DNA of 12,482 bases, taken from Verrucomicrobia bacterium UBA4286. Lineage in GTDB: Bacteria; Verrucomicrobiota; Kiritimatiellia; RFP12; UBA1067. Positions 6,640 through 12,482 of the stretch are shown here, one piece after another. Under the pieces are notes generated by a model. It was not told where the DNA came from and made no database searches. It saw nothing but the letters and a program-made list of their open reading frames with translations. Location: assembly GCA_002395905.1 (NCBI GenBank), contig DGVK01000216.1, forward strand, positions 1 to 12,482, written 5' to 3'. Numbering within the stretch: the first letter of the stretch is position 1; each line of letters begins with the position of its first letter. The position numbers and the translations under genes were made by a program.

Positions 6640-7932
6640 ATGTTTGAAGGAACAGTTTTCGGGAAACTCGACCAGAAGCTCCAGCATGCCGTCGCAGACG
6701 CCGGCTACAAGACGCCTACGCCCATACAGGAAAAGGCCATGCCTCACGTCCTCGACGGACGCGATCTCATAGGGTGCGCTCAGACAGGGACCGGGAAAAC
6801 GGCCGCGTTCATGCTGCCCATCCTGGACCATCTCGTCAAGGTGCGTCGCCCGCGCCGCATCGGCCACCCTCGCGCGCTTGTCCTTTCACCTACGCGCGAG
6901 CTCGCCGCGCAGACCGCAGAGAACGTGCGCGCGTATTCAAAATACGCCGGTCTGCCTTTCGCCTGCGTGTTCGGCGGAGTGAGCCAGTTCGGACAGGTGA
7001 AGGATATAAAGAAGGGTGCCGAAACCGTCATCGCCTGCCCTGGACGTCTGATCGACCTCATGACGCAGGGAATCATATTTCTCGACCAGGTTGAATGCTT
7101 CGTCCTTGACGAGGCCGACAGAATGCTCGACATGGGCTTCCTGCCGGATATCAAGCGCATCATTTCAAAACTGCCCAGGAAGCGCCAGTCGCTCTTTTTC
7201 TCGGCGACGCTCTCGCCGCAGATCATGAAGCTCGCCGGCGAGCTTGTGCACGACCCTGTGCAGGTTTCCATCTCTCCCGAGACGCCGACCGTGGAGAAGA
7301 TCAACCAGAAGGTGATGTTCGTCGAGAAGTCGCAGAAGGACATGCTTCTCGTCTATCTGCTCAAGGCGCACCCCGAGTGGACGCGTGTTATCGTGTTCAC
7401 CAAGATGCGCCACGGCGCCGACCGCATACTGAAAAAGCTTCTGCGCGCCGAGGAGAAGTGCGCGGCGATACATTCCGACAAGACGCAGAACCAGCGCACG
7501 CGCGCTCTGGACGGATTTCGGAAGGGGACCGTTCGCGTGCTCGTGGCGACGGATATCGCAAGCCGAGGTATAGATGTGCCGGACGTCTCGTGCGTCATCA
7601 ACATGGAACTGCCTCTTGAGACCGAAAGCTACGTCCACCGCATCGGCCGCACGGCGCGCGCCGGCGAGAGCGGCGCTGCGATAAGCTTCGTGACGGCCGA
7701 CGAGCGCGGTCAGCTCAAAGCGGTCGAGCGCTTCATAAAGAAGACGATTCCCGTCGACCGCGACCAGCCTTTCCACGCCTCGTCGCCGGACGGCGGCCGC
7801 GCAAACGGGCGCGAAAACGTCCGCTCGCAGGAACAGTGGATCCATCCCGCGAACCGCAACCGCACCAACCGCAAGCGCCAGAAGCACAAAAGCTTCCTCG
7901 GCCGCCGCCAGCCCGACTTCGGGCAGAAATAA
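6640..7932 (+). CDS. DEAD-box ATP-dependent RNA helicase, RhlE-like
   Basis: Unwinds RNA duplexes in ribosome assembly or mRNA turnover. All core motifs are readable in the 430-aa product: Q motif GYKTPTPIQ (22-30), motif I AQTGTGKT (47-54), Ia PTRELAAQ (84-91), GG and CPGR (133-136), II DEAD (157-160), III SAT (188-190), IV VIVFTKM (250-256), V ATDIASRGID (303-312), VI HRIGRTAR (333-340). Residues about 380-430 form a low-complexity basic tail rich in Arg, Asn and Lys, as in RhlE-type helicases, where such tails bind RNA. It begins 18 nt after the AI-2E-family gene. No good Shine-Dalgarno is seen before ATG 6640, so translation may depend on coupling. RhlE rather than DbpA or SrmB is a judgement from the core sequence and tail. 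Confidence 0.93.
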   Translation: MFEGTVFGKLDQKLQHAVADAGYKTPTPIQEKAMPHVLDGRDLIGCAQTGTGKTAAFMLPILDHLVKVRRPRRIGHPRALVLSPTRELAAQTAENVRAYSKYAGLPFACVFGGVSQFGQVKDIKKGAETVIACPGRLIDLMTQGIIFLDQVECFVLDEADRMLDMGFLPDIKRIISKLPRKRQSLFFSATLSPQIMKLAGELVHDPVQVSISPETPTVEKINQKVMFVEKSQKDMLLVYLLKAHPEWTRVIVFTKMRHGADRILKKLLRAEEKCAAIHSDKTQNQRTRALDGFRKGTVRVLVATDIASRGIDVPDVSCVINMELPLETESYVHRIGRTARAGESGAAISFVTADERGQLKAVERFIKKTIPVDRDQPFHASSPDGGRANGRENVRSQEQWIHPANRNRTNRKRQKHKSFLGRRQPDFGQK

Positions 7933-7959
7933 CGACGCGAGGGGACGGGGCGCAGACCT

Positions 7960-8247
7960 ATGTACTACACCGAAACTCCAGAGGGAACGGTCTTGAATGT
8001 CAAGGCGCAGCCGCGCTCGTCGAAAGCCGGCGTCGACGGACTTTTCGGCGATGCGGTGAAGGTTCGCATGCGCTGCGCACCGGTAGACGGCAAGGCCAAT
8101 AAGGAGCTTGTCGATGTTCTGTCGGATGCATTCGGCCTGCCCAAGTCGTCCGTAGTGATAAGAAGCGGCGAAACGTCGAAGACGAAACGCGTTCTTCTCG
8201 CTGGGTTCAAGGATGTCGCGCTTCTGCGAAAGGTGTGCGAGCGGTGA
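7960..8247 (+). CDS. DUF167 (YggU-like) family protein
   Basis: A small 95-aa protein of the DUF167/YggU family, conserved across bacteria, with structures known but no settled biochemical role. Signature segments: VKAQPRSSKAGV (14-25) and APVDGKANKELVDVLSDAFG (40-59), then VVIRSGETSKTKRV (65-78). Length is typical of the family. Start ATG 7960 follows a purine-rich stretch (GAGGGGACGGGG, 7939-7950), 27 nt after the helicase stop. Its stop overlaps the likely GTG start of tsaC, indicating translational coupling. Confidence 0.85.
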   Translation: MYYTETPEGTVLNVKAQPRSSKAGVDGLFGDAVKVRMRCAPVDGKANKELVDVLSDAFGLPKSSVVIRSGETSKTKRVLLAGFKDVALLRKVCER

Positions 8248-8822
8248 GGACGGTCCTGTGCGATGAAGAAGGCCTTCGCGTGGCCGCGGAGGTTCTGCTT
8301 TCGGGAGGCGTGGCCGTGATCCCCACGGATACCGTCTACGGCCTCGCGGCCCACCCGCGCTTCCCGGACGCCGTGGACAGGCTCTATACAATAAAGGCGC
8401 GTTCGCAGGCGAAACCGATAGCACTCCTCGCGAGCGACGCCGACGCTGCGGAGGCGTTTGTCGGAGGCTTCCCGCCGGCGGCGAAGGCGCTTGAGAGGCA
8501 TTGGCCTGGCGCGCTTACGATCGTCGCGGGAGGTGAAGGGCTGCGCGTTCCAGATCACGGGTGGACGCGCCGCCTCATCGCCGCGTGCGGCGGCGTGCTG
8601 CGCGTGACGAGCGCGAACCTCTCGGGGAGGCGCCCGGCGACGGATGCGCCGCAGGCGCTTGCGGATGTAGGACTGTCGGCGGATATAGTCGTTGACGGCG
8701 GCGTAAGCCCGGGCGGAGTGCCGTCCACGGTTGTGAAGGTCGGCGGAGGCGGACTGGAGGTTCTGCGCGAGGGCGCGGTGCATGTCAAGCCTGTGCGGGC
8801 GGCAGAGAAGGAGGAGAAATGA
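8244..8822 (+). CDS. tsaC: L-threonylcarbamoyladenylate synthase (TsaC/Sua5/YrdC family)
   Basis: Makes threonylcarbamoyl-AMP from threonine, bicarbonate and ATP, the first step of the t6A37 modification of ANN-decoding tRNAs in the cytoplasm. In the 192-aa form beginning at GTG 8244: PTDTVYGL (27-34), the KxRxxxKP nucleotide/substrate motif KARSQAKP (51-58), RHWPGALT-like segment HWPGALTIV (86-94), VTSANLSG (121-128) and PSTVV (160-164). Length fits the single-domain TsaC form rather than Sua5, which has an added C-terminal domain. GTG 8244 overlaps the DUF167 stop as GTGA and has AAAGG (8229-8233) 10 nt upstream. GTG 8235, three codons earlier, is an alternative with a poorer spacing. The stop overlaps the next gene by ATGA. 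Confidence 0.92.
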   Translation: MRTVLCDEEGLRVAAEVLLSGGVAVIPTDTVYGLAAHPRFPDAVDRLYTIKARSQAKPIALLASDADAAEAFVGGFPPAAKALERHWPGALTIVAGGEGLRVPDHGWTRRLIAACGGVLRVTSANLSGRRPATDAPQALADVGLSADIVVDGGVSPGGVPSTVVKVGGGGLEVLREGAVHVKPVRAAEKEEK

Positions 8823-9970
8823 AAGCGAATATGCCGGTTGTGATTCTTGCCGCGGCTGCCGTGGTTGCCGCGGTGTGCGAGGGTGCTGTGGAGAAGTTCG
8901 ACGAAAACATGGCCGCGCCCGGCGTTGTCGTCACGAACGGCTTGAAGTGGATCGACGGCCGCCTTCTGCCGATTGAAGGGCGTGCTTTCGATGATGTGGA
9001 TCACTGGTACGACAGGCTCCCGTCGAACGTGACGAGCAACGTGAACGAGGGCGTCCGCAGCATGAAGCACCACACGTCGGGGATGCAGTTCCGCTTTTCG
9101 ACGGACTCTAAGAAGCTCGTCTTCAAGTGGGTTCCATACAACGGCGGATGGATGTCGATGGATCACATGCCGAAATCAGGTATGAGCGGAATCGACATAT
9201 ACCGCTTCGACGAGCAGAAGGGGCGCTGGCTGTATGTGAAGACAGGCCGAATCTCCAAGCCGTCGGGCGCGCAGCTGGAGCTGCCGTGGACGCCCGGCAC
9301 TCCGTGCACGGTGAATCTGCCGCTCTACAACGGCGTGAAGGAGTTCACTCTCGGCGTCGAGCCTGGTGCGTCGGTCGAGCCGCTCGGCCCGCGCAGAAGC
9401 GGCGTCAACAGGCCTGTGGTGTTTTACGGGACCTCGATCACGCACGGCGGCTGCGCATCGCGGCCTGGAATGGGTTTTGTGAACATCATCGGCCGTGAAC
9501 TTGACGTGCCTGTTGTGAATCTCGGTTTTTCTGGGTCGGGCGTGATGGAGTTAGAGATGAGCGAACACCTCGCGCGCATCGACGCCAGCTGTTATGTTCT
9601 GGACTGCCTGCACAACATGCGGCTTTCGACGGACACAACATCGCGCCCCGGACGCAACATGGACGAGAACTACGAGCCGTTCATACGCAACCTGCGCGCA
9701 AAGCGCCCGGATGTGCCGATCGTCATGGCAGGACAGTGCGACGTATACTGTGCGGCACCTACAGCCAAAGACCTGCTGCTCAAGGAGATATACGACAAGC
9801 TCGTGGCGGAAGGCTGGAAGAATATCGTCTATCTGCCGAAGGACGGCATGTATCCTGACGATCTCGAGGGAACGGTCGACGGCGTGCATCCCAATGATTA
9901 CGGGATGAAGAGCCTCGCCAGGGCATATGGCGCGGCGGTTGCCCGCGCTCTAGGCCTGCCGCCGCGTTGA
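8819..9970 (+). CDS. Secreted SGNH/GDSL-type esterase with N-terminal GxDLY domain
   Basis: A 383-aa exported hydrolase, likely a carbohydrate esterase (deacetylase). Signal peptide about 1-23 (VVILAAAAVVAAVCEGA). The N-terminal domain, about 40-190, is a beta-sandwich of the GxDLY type; its namesake motif appears as SGIDIY (123-128). The SGNH catalytic domain spans about 198-383: Ser206 in block I (FYGTSITHG), Gly in block II (NLGFSGSG, 234-241), Asn266 in block III (LDCLHNM), and Asp354/His357 in block V (DGVHPNDYG). The DCLHNM form of block III is typical of GxDLY-linked members. AAGGAGGAG (8808-8816) precedes ATG 8819, which overlaps the tsaC stop as ATGA, so it is translationally coupled to a tRNA-modification gene though exported. 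Substrate unknown; xylan or other acetylated plant glycans would fit the CE7 and GH2 neighbours. Confidence 0.88.
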   Translation: MKANMPVVILAAAAVVAAVCEGAVEKFDENMAAPGVVVTNGLKWIDGRLLPIEGRAFDDVDHWYDRLPSNVTSNVNEGVRSMKHHTSGMQFRFSTDSKKLVFKWVPYNGGWMSMDHMPKSGMSGIDIYRFDEQKGRWLYVKTGRISKPSGAQLELPWTPGTPCTVNLPLYNGVKEFTLGVEPGASVEPLGPRRSGVNRPVVFYGTSITHGGCASRPGMGFVNIIGRELDVPVVNLGFSGSGVMELEMSEHLARIDASCYVLDCLHNMRLSTDTTSRPGRNMDENYEPFIRNLRAKRPDVPIVMAGQCDVYCAAPTAKDLLLKEIYDKLVAEGWKNIVYLPKDGMYPDDLEGTVDGVHPNDYGMKSLARAYGAAVARALGLPPR

Positions 9971-10002
9971 CGAGTGTCGCTGCCCCGTTCCTGTCTGAAA
10001 TA

Positions 10003-10011
10003 TGGTATAAT
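10003..10011 (+). promoter_or_regulatory. Extended -10 promoter of the SUMF1-DUF3089-nitroreductase unit
   Basis: TGG-TATAAT, with a perfect -10 hexamer at 10006-10011 and no convincing -35. Only 9 nt separate it from the ATG at 10021, so the mRNA would start about 2-3 nt before the start codon (leaderless). Confidence 0.65.
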
Positions 10012-10020
10012 ACAGGCTGT

Positions 10021-10794
10021 ATGAAAGACAACCTATGCCTTTTCTGCGCGTTGTCCGTTATTGCGGCTTTTTCATGTCTTGCGGATGATGCAAAAAAGAG
10101 CGGCGACACGATGACCGTTGCGCTGCCTGGCGGAGCCACCATGGAAATGGTCTGGTGTGCGCCTGGTTCGTTCGTAATGGGCAGCCCCGAGGATGAATCG
10201 GGCCGGTTCGCCGACGAACCTCAACGCAATGTATCCATAACCAAGGGGTTTTGGATAGGCAAGTACGAAGTGACGCAGCGACAGTGGGCCAGCGTAATGC
10301 GAGACAATCCTTCGCGATTCAAGGATCTCGACGCCCCTGTCGACAACGTCTCGTGGCACGATTGCGAGACGTTCGTGCGCAAGGTGAATCTTGCTTTGGG
10401 AGGTTGGGCGAGACTGCCGACCGAGGCGGAGTGGGAGTATGCGTGTCGCGCAGGCGCATCCGGTATGCCCGATGTGAACGAGGTGGCGTGGTACGATTCG
10501 AACAGCGACAACCAGACGCACGAGGTTGGGATGAAGACCCCTAACGCATGGGGACTTTATGATATGCGCGGGAACGTCCTGGAATGGTGCAACGACTGGT
10601 ATTATGTTCCGAAGAAGGCGGCAGCGGTCGATCCGATGGGACCTCCATCAGGTTCGTTCAAGGTGCTTCGCGGCGGATGCTGGTTCTTTTACGACAGGGA
10701 TTGCCGCACGGCCTACCGCCTGAAGCGCGAGCCGAACCTGCGTAACTGCATATTCGGTTTTCGCATGGCGTGCTCCAATCCTGCGGCCATGTAG
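10021..10794 (+). CDS. SUMF1/formylglycine-generating-enzyme-fold protein, exported, likely not a true FGE
   Basis: A 257-aa single-domain protein of the SUMF1 fold. Typical blocks: MVWCAPGSFVMGS (43-55), GFWIGKYEVTQRQW (76-89), PVDNVSWHDC (106-115), RLPTEAEWEYACRAG (131-145), NAWGLYDMRGNVLEWCNDWY (175-194), VLRGGCW (215-221), FGFRMA (245-250). Authentic FGE uses two copper-binding cysteines in RGGS-x-x-C-x(4)-C. Here the first aligns with Phe223 and only the second, Cys228, remains, although Cys220 replaces the Ser. Formylglycine synthesis is therefore unlikely and no sulfatase is nearby; many such bacterial proteins have other or unknown roles. Residues 1-21 form a signal peptide. ATG 10021 is used because it starts the signal peptide and follows the promoter directly; a TTG at 9967 would lie upstream of the promoter. 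Confidence 0.85.
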   Translation: MKDNLCLFCALSVIAAFSCLADDAKKSGDTMTVALPGGATMEMVWCAPGSFVMGSPEDESGRFADEPQRNVSITKGFWIGKYEVTQRQWASVMRDNPSRFKDLDAPVDNVSWHDCETFVRKVNLALGGWARLPTEAEWEYACRAGASGMPDVNEVAWYDSNSDNQTHEVGMKTPNAWGLYDMRGNVLEWCNDWYYVPKKAAAVDPMGPPSGSFKVLRGGCWFFYDRDCRTAYRLKREPNLRNCIFGFRMACSNPAAM

Positions 10795-10829
10795 CCTGTT
10801 TGTCTGCGCGATATCAAAGGTTGCATCAC

Positions 10830-11393
10830 ATGAACGTAAAGACAATCGTCGTCCCACTCCTCCTCTCCGCCTGCGCCGCCGGATGCTTCAGCCTGTCCTC
10901 TCCATACGACTACGCCGAGAACTGGGTTATCCGGGAAGATCCAGTGCGGGATTTTGCCGTTCCTGCGGATGTGTTCTATGTCCAGAGCCTGCTTTATACG
11001 AACACTGTGTCCGCCTCGCATATTCATGCGCATGCCAAGGGCGAGGTAGGGAACGGCAGATTTGCCGGGATTGCGCGTGTGTTCTCTCCGCTTGTCGCCA
11101 ATCCTGAAGACCTTGAACTTGCACTTGACTGGTATTTCAAGTACCATCACGAGGGCCGACGCCCGTTTGTGTTCATAGGCGAGGGCGAGGGCGGTGCAAT
11201 GCTAAAAGCGTATGAAGAGGAGAACTCCAAGCGCCTGCTGAAAGACGGGCTTGTCGCCAGCTTCTACCGGGAGATTCCCGACAGCGGCTTCGTGACGGAC
11301 GGAATGGTGGAGGAGATCAAGCAGGCCATCGCCAGAGCTCGGTACAAAAACATATGGGGTCGCGACATGTCGGCCGCCATGCAAAACAAGTGA
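10830..11393 (+). CDS. DUF3089-like lipoprotein lacking the catalytic serine
   Basis: A 187-aa predicted lipoprotein. The N-terminus MNVKTIVVPLLLSACAAGC has two possible lipobox cysteines, Cys15 (LSAC, the better match) and Cys19 (AAGC). Residues 25-130 resemble DUF3089, an alpha/beta-hydrolase-like family: PADVFYVQ (45-52, like the family's VDVFYVHPT), RFAGIARVFSPL (77-88), LDWYFKYHHEGRRPFVFIG (99-117). The expected nucleophile elbow GHSQG reads GEGEGG (117-122), so Ser is Gly119 and His is Glu118. The C-terminal part with the Asp and His of the triad is also missing compared with family members of about 300 residues or more. It looks like a non-enzymatic derivative, perhaps structural or binding. 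ATG 10830 has AAAGG at 10816-10820 and lies 35 nt after the SUMF1-fold gene. The family link is my reading of motifs, not a search result. Confidence 0.62.
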   Translation: MNVKTIVVPLLLSACAAGCFSLSSPYDYAENWVIREDPVRDFAVPADVFYVQSLLYTNTVSASHIHAHAKGEVGNGRFAGIARVFSPLVANPEDLELALDWYFKYHHEGRRPFVFIGEGEGGAMLKAYEEENSKRLLKDGLVASFYREIPDSGFVTDGMVEEIKQAIARARYKNIWGRDMSAAMQNK

Positions 11394-11404
11394 GGCCGTC
11401 TGCC

Positions 11405-12406
11405 ATGTCCGGTGTTTTTGATTGTTTGCGGAGGATCAAGCGCCTGGCGTCCGACGCGCTTCTGAATATGCGGCTGCGCGTGGAGGCGGGCAGAGCCTTC
11501 CGCTACGACAAGGAGCAGTTCATGGCGAATGCCGGCGCGCTCCATCTCGACCGCAAGGCAGCCTCACGCGCCGAGATAGTGATGGGCTACCACGTTCTCG
11601 AGAAAGGTCTTACCATGCCGCGCAGGCGCCTTGGTTTCGGGAAGGGCGCGGTCGTTCACCTGATAAATCTAGTAAACTCGTTCGAGCGACGTTTTGGATG
11701 CGACGATCCGCAGGTCTGCCATGCGGCAGGCGTTCTTCGTGCCTATCGCGAGCTGCACCGCGACTGGCCGGAGTCCATGCCTAGGCTGGACGCTTTTCTC
11801 GCGGCGCACCCGCATGCATCTGCCGCGCGCCAGCCGCATGTGAGGCGCGACGATTTCTTCGCCGCCCGGCGCGCGCCGTTTGACGAATTCGCTGCGTCGC
11901 GCCATGTTGTGCGCCACTTCGCGGGTCCGGTGCCGCGCGCGACAATCGAAGCCGCCGTAGACCTTGCCATGACAGCCCCCAGCGCTTGCAACCGCCAGCA
12001 TGCACGCGTGCATGTCGTAGACGATCCTGTCCTTCGCGATAAACTGTTTGCATTGCAGGGCGGAACGCGCGGATTCGGTTCAACTGTCGACAAGGTGATC
12101 GTCGTCACGGCCGATTTGTCGTCTGTCCGCTGGGCGTGGGAGCGCCACGACTGCTATGTGAACGGCGGCATATTCGTGATGAACCTCTGCTACGCGCTGC
12201 ATTTCCACGGCGTCGCCCACTGCATTCTGCACTGGAGCGTCGCGCCGGAGGCCGACCGAGCCGTCCACGGACTTCTGGACATTCCCGCGAACGAGGCGAT
12301 CGTGCAGGTTATCGCGTGCGGCGCGCCGCCTGAAGAATTCGACGTTGCAAGTTCGCCGCGTCTCGCCTGGAACGAAATTCTTACCTGGCACCGGGCGGCG
12401 AAGTGA
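11405..12406 (+). CDS. Nitroreductase-family flavoprotein with N-terminal EKGL extension
   Basis: A 333-aa protein whose C-terminal half, about 163-333, is a nitroreductase (FMN-dependent NAD(P)H oxidoreductase) domain: SRHVVRHFAG (165-174, FMN-binding SxRxF type), MTAPSACNRQ (189-198), GGTRGFG (219-225), YVNGGIFVMNLCYALHFHGV (251-270). The N-terminal half holds YHVLEKGLTMPRRRLGFG (62-79), a block I associate with a subgroup of long nitroreductase-like proteins found in bacterial polysaccharide gene clusters. The substrate of that subgroup is not established. No signal peptide, so cytosolic. ATG 11405 is chosen because GTGAGG (11390-11395) precedes it by 9 nt and the previous gene ends at 11393; the GTG at 11354 would overlap that gene. 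It is the last gene of the run in view. Confidence 0.82.
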   Translation: MSGVFDCLRRIKRLASDALLNMRLRVEAGRAFRYDKEQFMANAGALHLDRKAASRAEIVMGYHVLEKGLTMPRRRLGFGKGAVVHLINLVNSFERRFGCDDPQVCHAAGVLRAYRELHRDWPESMPRLDAFLAAHPHASAARQPHVRRDDFFAARRAPFDEFAASRHVVRHFAGPVPRATIEAAVDLAMTAPSACNRQHARVHVVDDPVLRDKLFALQGGTRGFGSTVDKVIVVTADLSSVRWAWERHDCYVNGGIFVMNLCYALHFHGVAHCILHWSVAPEADRAVHGLLDIPANEAIVQVIACGAPPEEFDVASSPRLAWNEILTWHRAAK

Positions 12407-12412
12407 AAACCT

Positions 12413-12478
12413 GCCTCTGCGTGCGAGGCGCCCGCAGACTTTGCGCCCGTAAGTCTGGCTGGAATATCCCCAGTTTTT
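12413..12478 (+). terminator. Hairpin cluster after the nitroreductase gene, possible terminator
   Basis: Three inverted repeats follow the stop codon: GCCTC 12413-12417 with GAGGC 12425-12429; CAGACTT 12435-12441 with AAGTCTG 12451-12457 (9-nt loop); and CTGG 12459-12462 with CCAG 12470-12473, followed by TTTTT 12474-12478. The last is a short stem with a U-tract and could end transcription. The middle one shares the AGACTT/AAGTCT arms of the array at 1217-1323. The window ends here, so nothing beyond can be judged. Confidence 0.35.
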
Positions 12479-12482
12479 GACC

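Noticed and set aside
7165..8424. 419-aa open frame on the minus strand
   Set aside because: It lies opposite clear helicase, DUF167 and tsaC coding; its translation is low-complexity Arg/Ala/Leu with no domain.
10021..10080. SUMF1-fold protein as a lipoprotein (Cys19 in AFSC)
   Set aside because: The -3 to -1 residues do not fit a lipobox well; cleavage after SCLA by signal peptidase I is more plausible.
11354..11404. GTG start at 11354 for the nitroreductase gene
   Set aside because: It would overlap the end of the preceding gene by 40 nt with no binding site; ATG 11405 has GTGAGG at good spacing.

Overview
The window is a GC-rich, gene-dense bacterial stretch in which every convincing gene lies on the + strand. 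The content is secreted carbohydrate-active hydrolases (CE7 esterase, GH2 glycosidase, GxDLY/SGNH esterase), a SUMF1-fold secreted protein and a pyrophosphate-type phosphofructokinase, with genes preceded by TG-extended -10 boxes. This suits a polysaccharide-degrading member of the PVC group, most likely Verrucomicrobiota/Kiritimatiellota from a gut-like habitat. That placement is inference from gene content and style; no rRNA or other marker is present to prove it.

Layout. (1) 2-961: 3' part of a CE7 acetyl-xylan-esterase-like gene cut by the window edge. (2) 962-1405: an accessory gap holding a relic of the start of a type I restriction methyltransferase gene (hsdM), then a five-unit array of small hairpins at an exact 22-nt period, then a promoter. 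(3) 1406-2362: an exported S66 (LD-carboxypeptidase family) protein. (4) 2493-4223: an exported GH2 glycosidase with its own promoter. (5) 4315-9970: a tight six-gene run of PPi-phosphofructokinase, AI-2E-family membrane protein, DEAD-box RNA helicase, DUF167 protein, TsaC and a secreted SGNH esterase. (6) 10021-12406: a three-gene run of a SUMF1-fold protein, a DUF3089-like lipoprotein that has lost its catalytic serine, and a nitroreductase-family protein, ending in hairpins at the right edge.

Four TGN-TAWAMT-type promoters (1352, 2442, 4255, 10003) sit before units 3, 4, 5 and 6 and divide the window into four inferred transcription units. At three of them an ATG lies 9-10 nt after the -10 hexamer. 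That would make one gene (10021) essentially leaderless. In the other two cases it would start 10- and 11-codon upstream ORFs that end at, or overlap, the start of the main gene.

The gene set reads as glycan scavenging (deacetylation, glycoside cleavage, peptidoglycan-peptide trimming) beside core functions (glycolysis, RNA unwinding, tRNA t6A synthesis). I do not see a complete defence or other novel multi-gene system. The least explained element is the hairpin array at 1217-1323, whose loop is conserved while its stems change in a pairing-preserving way, directly behind the truncated hsdM.
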